64,000 nucleotides of DNA from Diphasiastrum complanatum (GCA_029204225.1 CM055096.1:5283504-5347503); one strand, 5' to 3'; shown: positions 42,970 to 54,265, numbered from the stretch's first letter. Numbers and translations are program-made. The notes: generated by a model not told the origin, from the sequence alone.

Positions 42970-44520
42970 TAGCGGTGACTCGATGATGACTTTGATTCTG
43001 GAATAATCTCTAACAATGCCATGTCTTGATATCACATGTCCAAGGACAACTCCATGAGTGATCCAAATTTGACACTTTTTTGGATTTAAGGAGATTTGGT
43101 ATTTGTGACAACATTCAAATACTTTTTTTAAACTATCCAAATGGTCTATATTAGCACTATTGACTCAGAGATCATCCAATTAGATTTCAAGAAATTTCTG
43201 CATGTAGTCTTTGAAGGCAAACTGCATGACTCTTTGAAATGAACTAGGTGCGTTGCAAAGTCCAAATGACATAACTTTATAGGCACAAGTTTTCCATTAT
43301 GTTGCAAAAGCTGATTTATGGCGATCCATAGGTGTGATCTTAACTTGGTTGTAACCACTAAATTCATCCCAAAAATTGTATGCTTTTGTTCTAGCAAGTG
43401 GGTCCAATATGCTTTCAGTAAAGGGTAACGAAAAGTAATTCTTTTGCAACACTTTGTTCAAAGCCTTGAGATTCACAGAAACTCACATGTTTCCATTCTT
43501 CTTAGGAACGGCGACAATTGGAGAAATCCATTCTATCTGTTCGATTTCATAAATAAAATTGTCTTCAAGTAATCTTTGTAGCTCTTTCTCTATAAGATCC
43601 ATAATATTCGAATTATAGGGATAAAATTTTGTGACCTTTGGAATTGCGTCAGACATCAAGGCTATCGTATGCTTAGTAACCGAAGTAGAAATTCCTTTGA
43701 GATCCTTGTATGTCCAGGCAAACAATCTTGGTACTTGATCAATAACTTTCTTAATGCTTCAAATTGTTCGGGAGTAAGTTGCGCTCCAACTTGAACAATT
43801 TTCTCTGGCTCTCCTGGTTCATAAAGATTCATTGGTTGAGTCCTACCTAGTGGTCCATCGTAAACCTCTTTTGTTTCTGATGCTTGCTCTTCTGGTTGAT
43901 GATGAGCCTTGGTTAATATAATTACAACATCGTCCAAAGTATAGCATTTAAAATGCTTGGGCATATCATGCTGGACTTCTTTTGATTGTTCCTTTTCATA
44001 AGGGCTGATCTTTGATCTCCATTTAGCTTTCTTGCCAAGAATTGATTATGGAGGTGATGACTTTCTAGAAGATGTGCTTGTCTTTGAAAGTGATGATCTC
44101 CTTGATAGTGATTTCTTGCAAGAAATCCGACTTGAAGAATGATCCTTGCCCTTTATTTCTTTTTTATCCAATAAAGGTGGTACATTTTTTGAATCAATTT
44201 TTTGAGAGGATATTTTCCATTTCAGGACCGTATTATAGTGTTTCTTAGCTTGTTTTTTTGTCATTAGTCCTGGAGCTTTTCCTTCTTTCAATATAATTTC
44301 TTTTGGTGGCTTTATTGTCAGTTCATCCAAAATATCTCAAATTCCAAATCTTGTAGGATCCATGTGATTGAGGATCTGCTCATCGGTAAGTTCTGCATCT
44401 CCATCATAAGTCAAGGCATGACTAACATGTATTAGATCATCTTTAATCAGATCTGGAATTTGATCAATTGATATCCAAGCTAAGTTCATTCTATTCAAGG
44501 AAAAAGTGATCAGTGTTTCC
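42970..44520 (-). pseudogene. Ty3/gypsy protease-RT linker and reverse transcriptase
   Basis: Right to left: a basic/serine-rich linker (44046-44330), YEPGEPEKIVQVGAQLTPEQ and FAWTYKDLKGI before RT, HTIALMSDAIPKVTKFYPYN, FIYEIEQIEWISPIVAVPKK, a shifted stretch with PFGLCNAPSSFQ-type residues, then NPKKCQIWITHGVVLGHVIS and KVIIESP, where LTR-B3 cuts in. At the catalytic site the codon before LDD is a stop instead of the usual Tyr (about 43180), one of many lesions. The arrangement fits Tat-like gypsy pol. Confidence 0.88.
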
Positions 44521-44529
44521 AAAGTTCGA

Positions 44530-44999
44530 TCAAGTAAGAAAATTTCGCTTGTACAAGCTCTTGATCTTGGATCTTTTCTCCTATAACACTCAATTCCTTC
44601 TTAAGAGATTTGATTCTAAGGCCCATACTCTTGTCCACTCTCTCCACTTCCTTTCATGCTTTGAAAGACTTGCTTCCTTAGCATGAGGATTCTTGAAGTG
44701 TTATTGGATTCATAGATACTCTTTAATGAATCCCAAGCCTCTTTTGATGAGGCACAAGAAGACACCTCCTTCAAGAGGTCATTGCATACATTCAACTTTA
44801 TGCAATGTAGAGCTAATCTTGCTCTCTTCTTGTATTTGGTTTGTTCTTGGGCAGCTTGAGGCTCTTCCTCAACTCCTAAAACTATGTCAAAGAGGTCATG
44901 GATAACTAGGAGTGATTCCATCCTCACTTTTCAAATGGAATAATTCGTGAAAGTGAGTCTCTCACTTAATTCCAACAAATAACCACCCATGGATGACAT
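44530..44999 (-). pseudogene. Ty1/copia gag N-terminal part (family C)
   Basis: Begins MSSMGGYLLELSERLTFTNY at 44999, one stop follows, then KVRMESLLVIHDLFDIVLGV, LHCIKLNVCNDLLKEVSSCA, EAWDSLKSIYESNN. This is the UBN2-type gag domain. It is cut at about 44525 by gypsy sequence. Leader, primer site and LTR-C lie directly upstream. Confidence 0.9.
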
Positions 45000-45592
45000 T
45001 GTAGAATAAATGCTCTTCTAAAATCACAAAGATTTATAGATTTTAAAGATCTATGAAAGGTCTAAAGCTCACAAGATTGCCTACAGCCTTGTCTCTATCA
45101 AACTAGCACACAAGCTTGAGTGATACACAATTAGATCTTGACAAGAATTCCTAGCTTTCACTCTCACAAAATTTTTTGCTTTACACTTTTCTTAGAGGTT
45201 TCACTTCAACTAAGGATCTGAACAAATCAACCTCTTAGATCTGATCTTAAACTCCAAGAATAAATGTTTCAATGATCCAAAACTCTATTTGGTCATAGGC
45301 ATTAGCTAGATTAAATCTAGATCAATACTATGCTTCAAAAACCAATAAATTTGGACTAGAATTGAGATTATAGGACCAAAAAACAAAAGGTAACTTGAAA
45401 TGAAAGTTGCTATATGGTTTCACACGTGTGAAAAGTACATACACAACCTCCAAGTTGATTTGATCCAAATAGAAACAAGCTATCACTCTAGATGAACTCG
45501 ACCTCACTAGTACTAGCCAAAAACAAATTTGCCAATAATCTTTGCAAGTTTTATAAATCAAATGATCATTCTCTTAGTCGGCTCTGATACCA
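45000..45592 (-). mobile_element. Copia family C leader and Met-tRNA primer site
   Basis: The leader is AT-rich and non-coding. 45581-45592 is the reverse complement of TGGTATCAGAGC, the initiator Met-tRNA site, directly adjacent to the LTR end at 45593. Confidence 0.83.
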
Positions 45593-45945
45593 TGATAAAA
45601 TTTTAGTTTTAGGACATTAATGATTGTACTTAACAATCATAGAGAATTATTGGTTGCTTAATCAATGGATCTATCAAGTTCTACACTTTAGATCTTGATC
45701 TGGATTCACGACACTTAGATTTAAGCAAGAGCAATGGATCAAATCTTCAAAAACAAGTGAGAGCGGCCTCACACGTGTGGAGTACTGTCTACTGTACGGC
45801 CTGCACCTGAAACAACAAGTACATAGGTTCTTGATAGCAATCATTCAATAAAATCACAATTCTATTGACTAAAAGTCTCGCAAAAGCGTAGAATGCAAAA
45901 GTCTCATCAATCTCATTAGCAAAATGATGATCTTTTTATGGATCA
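45593..45945 (-). mobile_element. 5' LTR-C, truncated
   Basis: From TGATAAAATTTTAG on the plus strand (minus-strand LTR end ...AAAATTTTATCA). It matches the interior and 3' part of the LTR at 1755-2524, including ACACGTGTGGAGTACTG. It breaks off near 45945, where a gypsy LTR begins. Confidence 0.82.
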
Positions 45946-45966
45946 AGTACTGTGATGCCATGAAAT

Positions 45967-47220
45967 TGTTAAATATTGAATATCAACATAAATATGGTAT
46001 GATATACTCGAAAATGAAGATATGAGCTGGATAAGTATAAATCATGAAGAGGCCTAAGTCATTTTTCGAGAATATATCTCCTAAGTACTTGCCTTGTAAT
46101 AAAGGGCAAAGACCTTTAAAAGGAAAGACATTGCCTTGGATAACCTTTACTAGGTCGTCCACGTGAAACGACTAGATATGAAAAGACATGTTAAACTAGA
46201 GTAATTTCAACTCTTAGTTAGTTATACCTCTTATGATATAATTGAATGTATACTCAATCTAATTGTTAACTAGACTTTTTTGTGGGAGCGACGCACCTTT
46301 TGTTTTAGAGGTGTGTTTGTTTGCCCCGTAGAACATAAATCGATCTCACACTTCAGTCTCGAGCATCAAGAGAGAAGAGTTTATGCATATGTATGAGGTT
46401 GAAGAAGTGAATAGAGGGCTGAGAGCTATTCTCCTTTATCTCTGTTCTCCGCATTGTTGAGTATGAGTGATCCTGAGTCTACTAGCAATCTCTAATGCAT
46501 TACATGAACTTCTCTCTGATTAGACAGACTCTTTAGTGCATTACAGTCATTTGTTGTGTATCCGTAAAACATGCTCTAAAGATCTGTCTTAAAATCATCT
46601 TATTCGTCTGTCGCAAATACTTTTTTTTTGGCACTCGAATAATGACTACATTTGGTACAATCTAACATCTTTATTGAATAAAACTGTATGTATACATATG
46701 AAATACAGTCCCTGTCTAAAGAATTGAGTCTTTGATCTGTGTTCATGATTGTAATTGACATAAGTTTCTAACGTGCTCTAAAATTATTCGTGCTCTTTAA
46801 CCAAAACCTTGGACTTAAGTTGTTGAGGACTTTTGTCTAGAAACGAACAATTCGCGAACGTGATTAATTAATTGTCTGCACAACCATGAATACATCGAAC
46901 ATTTTTTGACTCTTTGTTGACACCTTAATCAGCCATAGTGTAGTATTGTTGTACTACTCTGATAACATCTCATCTGTAGAACGCGTTTCATTCGATTTGA
47001 TAGAGGCCAGATTGGTGTTCTGAAATTATTAATATTACACACCCCAAACACAAGTAATACTGGTTACTTTCTAATGTTTGTTGACAACCAGAATAACACT
47101 CAAAACCACTTATCATAAATTGTATTAAATACATAATTTTCTAATGTTGTCCTCTGTGGGAACGACATTATTTACTACAAAATCTATATTAACGTTGTTG
47201 GTTTAGTACGACATATACCA
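45967..47220 (+). mobile_element. Ty3/gypsy 5' LTR (family G), start approximate
   Basis: The end is fixed by the primer site at 47226. The segment GTGGGAACGACATTATTTAC shortly before it is typical of gypsy U5 regions. The likely start is TGTTAAATATTG at 45967, giving TG...CA ends and ~1.25 kb. No second LTR is in the window. Confidence 0.65.
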
Positions 47221-47225
47221 ATTTT

Positions 47226-47243
47226 TGGCGCCGTTGCCAAGGA
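47226..47243 (+). promoter_or_regulatory. Asp-tRNA primer-binding site
   Basis: TGGCGCCGTTGCCAAGGA matches the complement of plant tRNA-Asp 3' end (TGGCGCCGTTGCCGGGGA) except for two bases. Confidence 0.85.
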
Positions 47244-47421
47244 TAGCTTAGAAAAGTTATATGAAAACTGACATTTCCATCTCCATTCCTAGTGTATGTC
47301 AGATAGATAATCCCGATTAGAACGATACCGTAAGCTTAGAGAGGAATTTTTACGAAGACAAAGTGAGAGTGCGAGTCGAAGAAATCTAGACAAAATCACT
47401 GCCCAGTTACTTGAACTCCTA

Positions 47422-48078
47422 ATGAACTTCGGTATGAAGGCTCCTGCTGCACGTTTCACTTCTATCTCAAAAATTAAGTATGATTATTTTAAAGGGACTA
47501 CTTCAGATGATGCAGATAGTTATGTCTTGCAATTTGAGTCAATTGCTAATGCGAATAAGGAAGTAACTGACATAGACAAATTGCGAATCTTCCTTGGTCT
47601 ACTAAAAAAGCAGACGCACATATGGTACACTCAAGTTGAACTAGGCCATGTAGAAACCTGGGTACTACTGAAAGATGTCTTTCTGAACCAGTTCAGAGAA
47701 ATCGGTTATAAATCTAGAATTCTCGGACGTCTGAACAATGGTCAGAAGAAAACTAAAGAATCCCTTCAAAAATATACACGAAAGGTTAAAAATCTTATAA
47801 GAAAACTAATCGGTGTATATCCCATTGATATGCAGATCGAACGGTTTTTGGCTGGTTTAGCACCAAAGATTGATCAGTATTGCAGACAAGGTGATATGAC
47901 CTCCTTAGTAGCAGTAATAGCTAGTGAGACCTCGAAACTAGCACTTAAGAGATGCTCAGCAAAAAGATCTCGTAAGTTTAAAACTGATTCTAGTGACAGC
48001 AATGATGATTCAGATTCTGACTCAAGTACCAGTTCTTCAAGCTCAGAGTCTGAAACCAACGATTCATCAGAATCATAA
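47422..48078 (+). pseudogene. Ty3/gypsy gag (capsid region), 5' part intact
   Basis: An open frame of 218 codons with the retrotransposon gag signature: ADSYVLQFESIANANKEV, DKLRIFLGLLKKQTHIWYTQ, VLLKDVFLNQFREIGYKSRI, ESLQKYTRKVKNLIRKL, QIERFLAGLAPKIDQYC. It ends in an acidic/serine tract (DSSDSNDDSDSDSSTSSSSS) and a stop. A zinc knuckle lies 200 bp further on in another frame, so at least one frameshift or premature stop separates capsid and nucleocapsid parts. The start is about 180 bp after the primer site. Confidence 0.92.
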
Positions 48079-48138
48079 GCTGATAAAGGAGAGAGAAAGA
48101 ATAAACGATGAACCAAATGAAGGGACGACACAAAAGTT

Positions 48139-48345
48139 GTCGAGAATAAGTTGTCAACTTCTAAAGTTGAAAAGCTTTGGAAGAGTGATATGGATGACCT
48201 TAATAAAAAGTTTAATGATTTGAAAGGGCAGATCTCTGAAGTTGCAGATAAAAGACCAAAAGCGTCTTCTTCCAACTCAGGAATGTGGTGTACGAAATGT
48301 GGAACTTTTGGACATACTAAGGAAGACTGCACCATTGTGAATATT
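48139..48345 (+). pseudogene. Gypsy gag zinc-knuckle region
   Basis: VEKLWKSDMDDLNKKFNDLK precedes CTKCGTFGHTKEDC (CX2CX4HX4C) at about 48290-48332. The element is cut off immediately after, with no protease or RT. Confidence 0.88.
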
Positions 48346-49394
48346 TATCACTTTTTTTTAGTATGAGGTACTATGATTTGCATAGCGTTATTATTCACTT
48401 AAAATAATCAATATGGATTAATTCATATTAAGTGTGAGATGTTATGACAAAAATAGAAATCATATTAAGATGATATTATTCACATAACATTCAATGTCAA
48501 TTACCATGACTAACATAACATTCAAATTGAGCAAACATTTTTCCACCACTTTTGATCCTGCTTTTATTCAATGCAATGAAAGTTGATACTTGGCATGAAC
48601 TTCACCATCTAGTCAAGCATAGTTAGATCTGTGCTAGGCACAAACAGTTCCATGCTTTTCCATTTCCAACAATGTAAAAATCCATGCGTAACATGGAGAT
48701 ATACACGTTGAGCATGGACTTATCCATGCTCAACATGGACAAATTCATCCTCAAAGTCCATGTACGACATGAACTTTGATATGGACACAAGTGCCCTAAA
48801 AATGCATTAGTTGTATCATTATTTTAATAAGAATATTTGTCTAAGAGCTTGGGCCAATTTGGTATGCACATCTAGATCTAGTCACAAGATAGAATTCATT
48901 GAAATTAGCATGCTAAAATTGCATAAATCACAAAGATCTGATCATGAACATGAAAATATAGTATGGTCCCTTTCCGTACAACAGCAGTAGCAGGCTGTCC
49001 TTCACACGTGTGGAACCTATATCAACCATAAAATGAAAATTCTACACATAGAAAACCAAGATATCAAGAGATAAACACATGAGATGGACATAGAAACTTG
49101 AGAGATGAATTCTCCATTTGAAACAAGAATACAATGATATGTTCTCCATGCTGGTACTGCTATTCCAAAATGTCATTTGGCCACTTGCCAATAGTATGCC
49201 CTAAAATGACAACTTCTAGGTACTTAACCAAAAACCTAGAAAAACTAGTCCAAATGCAATGTACTAAATCTAGCCAATTATAATGCGTCCAAACACGACC
49301 TCATCCACTTATCTACTTGTCAAAAATAGTAAAACCACTATTTAGGCCGTTACTGACAGATATGAAACTATCTCTAAATAGCCTGAGATTTCAT
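48346..49394. other. Spacer with a diverged LTR-A-like segment on the minus strand
   Basis: 48950-49200 shares an ordered set of motifs with LTR-A read on the minus strand (TTCCGTACAACAG, CACACGTGTGGAAC, ATTCTACACATAGAA, TTTGGCCACTTG), so it is probably an old relative. 48346-48940 shows no gene; it contains repeated CATGGAC/GTCCATG phrases and a perfect hairpin. Confidence 0.5.
48707..48734. repeat. Perfect 12-bp stem hairpin
   Basis: GTTGAGCATGGA (48707-48718), loop CTTA, TCCATGCTCAAC (48723-48734). Related CCATG phrases flank it on both sides. Confidence 0.75.
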
Positions 49395-49436
49395 TTTAGA
49401 AGGCAAGTGGTCTAAAGGGCAAGATCAAGGTGAGAC
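49395..49436 (+). pseudogene. Copia gag fragment, left of the nested insertion
   Basis: AAGTGGTCTAAAGGGCAAGA parallels the family A gag at about 39440 (SKGQDQ). Skipping the nested element and one target-duplication copy, the frame continues into 54271, which identifies the host of the insertion. The final five bases, GAGAC (49432-49436), are the target duplication. Confidence 0.72.
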
Positions 49437-49684
49437 AATTAAGAAAACACAGTTTAAACACCCGACCGGATCAATCACCACAACACAACGTCAAGTGCAA
49501 CAAGACCATAGAATTGCTCTCCTCAAACTGTATATTCAACTAACTTGTAAGTACAAAGATAAGTTGCTTAAAAACACTCAAAGGGCTCGTAAAAGAAAGA
49601 TGGCCCAATAACCCTAGAACTAAGCCCACGTGGTGCCGTTGAAATAAGAAATCACTGTATAAGTCGATCATTGTTATTTTAACT
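49437..49684 (-). mobile_element. 3' LTR of the nested copia element
   Basis: 248 bp; plus strand AATTAAGAAAAC...GTTATTTTAACT. Its outermost bases differ by one substitution from the other LTR (AGTTAAG). Confidence 0.92.
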
Positions 49685-49729
49685 CTCTCCCTCAATGATC
49701 AACGTCTCTTTTTATTTTAGAGTTTACTC

Positions 49730-50078
49730 TATTCATGGAATATACCTCCATGATAGTATTACAAGTAAAGGCTTTTTACATGACCAGATCTAAGCCAAGT
49801 TTGGCTCTAAAAGTCTCAAACTTTTCTTTACTTAAAGCTTTCATAAATATATCAGCAACTTGTAATAACGTAGAACAATGTACAATACTTATATCTTCAA
49901 ACTATAATTTTTCACGCACAAATTGATATTTTACTTCAATATGTTTTGTCCTTGCGTGAAAGATAGGATTCTTAGCCAATTGTATTCCACTTTGACTGTC
50001 ACAGAAAATAACAGTTGGATTTACCTGCTTCATGCCAATCTCACATAACAACTTATGTAGCCAAACAGCTTCCTGGGT
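49730..50078 (-). pseudogene. Copia RNase H, C-terminal part
   Basis: Broken frames on the minus strand show SLSSTEAEYKALN, a VIFCDSQSGIQLAKNPIFHA-like stretch, ARTKHIEVKYQFVREKL and an ADIFMKALSKEKFE-like tail, the expected end of copia RNase H before the purine tract. Confidence 0.8.
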
Positions 50079-51236
50079 TCAACGCTTTATATTCGGCTTC
50101 TGTGGAAGAAAGAGAAATAGTATCTTGCTTCTTGCTAGACCATGAAAAACAATCGCTACCAAACTAGACCATGAAAAACAACCACTACCAAAATTGAAGG
50201 CATAACTTCTTGTTGACTTTCTATCATCTATACTTCCTACCCAATCAACATCAACATAACCTTGCAACTTAGGTAAAACACCTTGTCTTTTGTAGATTAG
50301 AGCAAGGTTAGGTGTACCTTTCACATACCTCAAAATCCTTTTTGCAGCTTTCCAATGGTCCATAGTGGGTGATGACATGAATTGGCTAATCAAACTTACA
50401 GCATAGCAGATATCAGGATGTGTAGTCGTAAGATATATCAAACTTCCAACTAGCTGACGAAATAGTGTAGCATCAACATGTGCACTATCATCAATACGAG
50501 ATAATTTCTTACCAGTTTCACAAGGGGTGTTGGAAGGTTTGCACTCTATCATGTGAAATCTCTCCAATATCTTGCCCACATACTTGTTTTGACATAACCT
50601 GATATCACTGCTAGTTTGCCATACTTCGACACCCAAGCAATAGTGCATAAGATCTAAATCTGTCATCTCAAATTGCTTGCCCGTGATAATGATATCATCA
50701 ACGTAAAGTACAATCAAGGCAATGCTGCCATCATTTATAAGAACATAAAGGTTTGGATCTGAATTTGTTCTTACAAACCCATGAGAAAGAAAATAACTGT
50801 CAATGCGTCCATACCATGCGTGTGGCACTTGCTTAAGGCCATAAAGTGCTTTGTGTAGTCTACATACCTTCTGTTCTTGCCCTTTTGCCATGAAGCCCTG
50901 CGGTTGGACCATGTAAACTTCTTCCTCTAAGTCACCATTCAAAAATGCAGACTTCACATCCATTTGATGGATCTTCCACCCAAAATGAGATGCTAAGGCA
51001 ATGATAAGGTGTAGCGTAGTCCACTTAGCCACTGGAGCAAATGTCTCTTCATAGTCAATTCCTTTGCTTTGCTCATAACCCTTCACTACTAGGCGTGCCT
51101 TGTACTTTGCTATTGTGCCATCCGCATGAAACTTTGTTCTAAACACCCATTTGTTGTCAATGGGTTTCTTTCCAAGTGGTAGATCAACCAACTCCCATGT
51201 ATCATGCCTGTGGATGGATTCTATCTCTTCTTCCAT
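50079..51236 (-). pseudogene. Copia reverse transcriptase and start of RNase H
   Basis: A clean 385-codon frame: IHRHDTWELVDLPLGKKPID, WVFRTKFHADG, YKARLVVKGYEQSKGIDYEE, FAPVAKW, QMDVKSAFLNGDLEEEVYM, ALYGLKQVPHAWYGRID, the catalytic YVDDIIITG, RQLVGSLIYLTTTHPDICYA and HWKAAKRILRYVKGT. Near its end a 29-bp tandem duplication (about 50135-50192, CCATGAAAAACAA twice) shifts the RNase H frame. The catalytic core looks intact. Confidence 0.95.
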
Positions 51237-51299
51237 TGCCCTTTGCCACTCTTTGTGATCTTTTGCCTCATCAAAGGTTGATGGCTCTCAACACTTCAA

Positions 51300-51520
51300 A
51301 ATGTCAGTCATCCCATGATGCATCCTTCACAAATTGCATGATGATCATCCTGCAATGCCGGCAACCCTATTACCATCTTCAGCTTCGCCATCAATCTCAA
51401 GCTCCCATAGTTCAAATGACCAAGTCTTCTGTGCCACAACTCAGATTTACCTGGTTTTGCAACATCCAATTTATAAAGCCAAACCACATTTACTGGTTTT
51501 GCAACATCCAATTTATAAAG
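51300..51520 (-). pseudogene. Copia integrase remnant (zinc region only)
   Basis: ELWHRRLGHLNYGSLRLMAK and ICEGC are the HHCC-type N-end of copia integrase; the catalytic core is missing and the sequence passes almost directly into the RT part. A short in-frame duplication repeats LDVAKP (TGGTTTTGCAACATCCAATT twice, at about 51451 and 51497). Confidence 0.87.
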
Positions 51521-51699
51521 GCCATAGTTACTATCTCTATAACTTTATGGTTGTGGTTCATATCCTTCGTAAGGCATTCATCCTTGACAAATTCAGCTTT
51601 AAGATGTTGATTTGCCATTACACCAACATAAAGCAAACTCTTTTTGAGTCCAGAAACATAAAGTACATTAGGGATGTTTTTAATTTTGCCATCAGAAAA

Positions 51700-52755
51700 C
51701 TACACAAGTACATTGCCCACGTCCTGTATCTGGCACTCCTCTCCATTGGCTTGAGTGATCCTATCCCCATCATGGATTGGTGAGAATTTTTCAGACCAAT
51801 CACGTTTTCCGGTCATATGCCTTGTGGCACCTGAATCTATGAACCATCTGGCACCATCATCAACTTGGGATGCCAATTCCAATGAGAAGACACTTGTCTC
51901 GTCATCTTCTCCATCATCTTTGGCAATGTTTCCTTGTTGAGTAACTTTTCCCGCCTTTATGTCCGCTTTCTTCTTATAACACTCGCGTGCCCAATGACCC
52001 GGTTTGTGGCAATAGTAACATTTGTCTTTCTTCTTCTTTTTCCCTTTTGATGACGACTCTCCCTCGTCATCATCATCCTTGGATTTCTTAGGAATCATTT
52101 TCCATCCTTTCTGCTTGCCATTAGCAAGCAAGGCTTGATCCTCCTGTGGAGTTTGCCTTGACTTCACCACTTCGCGATGCTGCTCTTCTTGCAACATGAT
52201 TCCGTGGAAGTCTTCAAAAGTAGACAACCTCTCTCTCGAAGCAATGCCGCTCACAAACATCTGTAGCCCTTCCGAGACACCGCTCATGGTGGTATGTATT
52301 AATTCAATATCCTTGATTGGTTCTCCAATCGCCAGAAGTTGATCTCTCAGCTCCTTTATCCTGGTGAAGAAAGATCTCACTAATTCACTTTCTTCCATCC
52401 TTACTATGTTCAATCCCGACTTCAAGAACATGGCTCGAGCTGGATTGCAAGTTTGAAATTGCATTCTAAGAGCTTCCCAAGCTCCCCTAGCCATCGTGGC
52501 ATCACTTATATGAGTAATCACATGGTCTTTCACTGAAAGATTGATCAAGGACAATGCTCTTTGCACCTTTTTATCAAAGGCCCTTATGTCACATGGAGTG
52601 GTATTTGGCTGGACTTCAATACCTGCCATGATCTCCCACAACTCTTTCTCCATCAAAATGCTCTTCATTTTGAATTTCCAGATGTTGTAGTTAGAAGCCC
52701 CATCAAGTTTGCTTGCATCGCCCAAAATTGCCTCATTGATGTTTGCCATCTCCAA
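51700..52755 (-). CDS. Copia gag and protease start, long open frame
   Basis: 351 codons from MEMANINEAILGDASKLDGA. Gag domain: NIWKFKMKSILMEKELWEIM, ALSLINLSVKDHVITHISDA, AWEALRMQFQTCN, FFTRIKELRDQLLAIGEPIK, TTMSGVSEGLQMFVSGI. A lysine-rich stretch leads to the knuckle CYYCHKPGHWAREC (CX2CX4HX4C), then the protease motif WFIDSGATRHMTG near residue 310. The frame ends after the protease begins. The intact frame contrasts with the deleted integrase. Confidence 0.94.
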   Translation of the reverse strand: MEMANINEAILGDASKLDGASNYNIWKFKMKSILMEKELWEIMAGIEVQPNTTPCDIRAFDKKVQRALSLINLSVKDHVITHISDATMARGAWEALRMQFQTCNPARAMFLKSGLNIVRMEESELVRSFFTRIKELRDQLLAIGEPIKDIELIHTTMSGVSEGLQMFVSGIASRERLSTFEDFHGIMLQEEQHREVVKSRQTPQEDQALLANGKQKGWKMIPKKSKDDDDEGESSSKGKKKKKDKCYYCHKPGHWARECYKKKADIKAGKVTQQGNIAKDDGEDDETSVFSLELASQVDDGARWFIDSGATRHMTGKRDWSEKFSPIHDGDRITQANGEECQIQDVGNVLV

Positions 52756-54004
52756 ACTGCTTGAAACTTCACCTGTAGGCTATAAAGTGTATGCTGGAGC
52801 CAACCATGATGTCAAAAATCAATAATAATGACCTGTAATTTTTAGCTTACCAGGCCACCCGTCGCTCTTTCGCCAAATTGAAAGCCAAACTGGCGTCGTT
52901 TTCCGAAATGCTTCTCGTCACCAACTCCCAGTTTCCTGCCCAGTGGAATGGTGAAATCACTTTTGACGTGCTTCGGACACTTTCTCCGTGGAAATCACTC
53001 TATTTTGGTGTACTGTACTTGCAGGTACAGTCAAGGTGCCCTTCGTTTGGAGGCTATAGCCTTTCGTTTGGCCAAAATAGGCTAAAGGAAGTGAAAATAA
53101 GGGCAATTTGGGTTTTTGAACTGTTTCTTCAGTGTGAAGAAACTTCACCCTTCAAAAACTTGGGACCCAACAATTTTTACAGTTTGAAGATTCTTAATGA
53201 AGTTGCAATGCACTTTGCACTTCAGACCCCTTCAGACTTTTTCACATCAATCCAACGAATCATTTAGATCCAATGACCCACCTGTCATGTAATAACCATC
53301 GTCGATCTGTGTGCTTCGAGATCGGACGGCTTTCCACGCTTTTGTGCGTTGATCAAGGGCCTTCGAAGCACCAAGCACTTCGGGCCGCTAACTGACTAAC
53401 TGAACTGGGCACGCGAGAGGTCCCGCGACCTCTCCTCCTCTTCTCTCTCTCTACGATGGAATCTTCTCTCTCTTCACAGGCTATGGCTGCTCCCTGTGGA
53501 TCGATCTAGCTGTTTTCTTCCTCCACGACCAGTCGCGACCTCCCTACTACAGAATTGCACTACCAGGGTGCCCATTCTCAGCAACTTACAGCTCTAAACC
53601 GGCCTCCTACAAGGAGATATCCCAGATTCTGCACTTTGAAACTCTAACAACTTTGAAGAGAAGGATATATTGGGCTTTACTCAGGCTTTCCCTGAGCTTT
53701 CACTTGCAGCTCCTATTTGGTTGAGGTCGCCCTACTGCAGGCAATCTTCTGCTCCAAACCGCTCTTCAAACGGTGTTCGATTGGATTCAAACCACTCACA
53801 AATGCCAAGCAACCCTCCAGAAGAATTTTCAGCTTCAATCTTTGCTTGCTTTCTGATTCAATCGACAATTCCCTGTCTCTGAATCCTTTTTACAGTTTTG
53901 AGCCGTTTCACAAATCTCCACAGACTCGGTTTTGTGCTTTCTGGCCAACAAACCGTCGTAAATTCGCAGCTCTCTGTTCTTGTCTGGTGATTCGAGCCAC
54001 CAAG
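52756..54004 (-). mobile_element. Unusually long (~1.25 kb) leader of the nested copia element
   Basis: Sequence between primer site and gag ATG has no gag-like coding. It is GC-richer than its surroundings and holds GGTCGCGACC-type palindromic pieces (CGCGACCTCTCC near 53424, CGCGACCTCCC near 53533). Confidence 0.65.
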
Positions 54005-54017
54005 GGCTCTGATACCA
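54005..54017 (-). promoter_or_regulatory. Met-tRNA primer-binding site of the nested copia element
   Basis: The minus strand reads TGGTATCAGAGCC immediately after the LTR end ...TTAACT. Confidence 0.9.
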
Positions 54018-54265
54018 AGTTAAGAAAACACAGTTTAAACACCCGACCAGATCAATCACCACAGCACAACGTCAAGTGCAACAAGACCACAGAATTGCTC
54101 TCCTCAAACTATATATTCAACTAGCTCGTAAGTACAAAGATAAGTTGCTTAAAAACACTCAAAGGGCTCATAAAAGAAAGATGGCCCGATAACTCTAGAA
54201 CTAAGCACACTTGGTGCCATCGAAATAAGAAAGCAATGTACAAGTCGATCATTGCTATTTTAACT
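54018..54265 (-). mobile_element. 5' LTR of the nested copia element
   Basis: 248 bp; plus strand AGTTAAGAAAAC...GCTATTTTAACT, so the LTR ends are AGTTAA and TTAACT, not TG and CA. Confidence 0.93.

Larger units (their letters stand above)
49437..54265 (-). mobile_element. Complete nested Ty1/copia element with AGTTAA...TTAACT termini
   Basis: Two 248-bp LTRs (49437-49684 and 54018-54265) bound the element. GAGAC is duplicated on both sides (49432-49436 and 54266-54270). Internal order on the minus strand: Met-tRNA primer site, ~1.25-kb leader, gag, protease, truncated integrase, RT, RNase H, purine tract GAGGGAGAG, LTR. The LTRs differ at about 18-19 positions by eye (some 7-8%). Integrase is mostly deleted, so this copy is not autonomous. 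Confidence 0.93.

Noticed and set aside
47874-48335. Minus-strand 153-codon frame opposite gypsy gag
   Set aside because: It is the antisense shadow of the serine/aspartate-rich gag tail and zinc knuckle.
53670-54124. Plus-strand open frames in the copia leader
   Set aside because: No homology to known domains, they run across the primer site and into the LTR, and they oppose the element's transcription.
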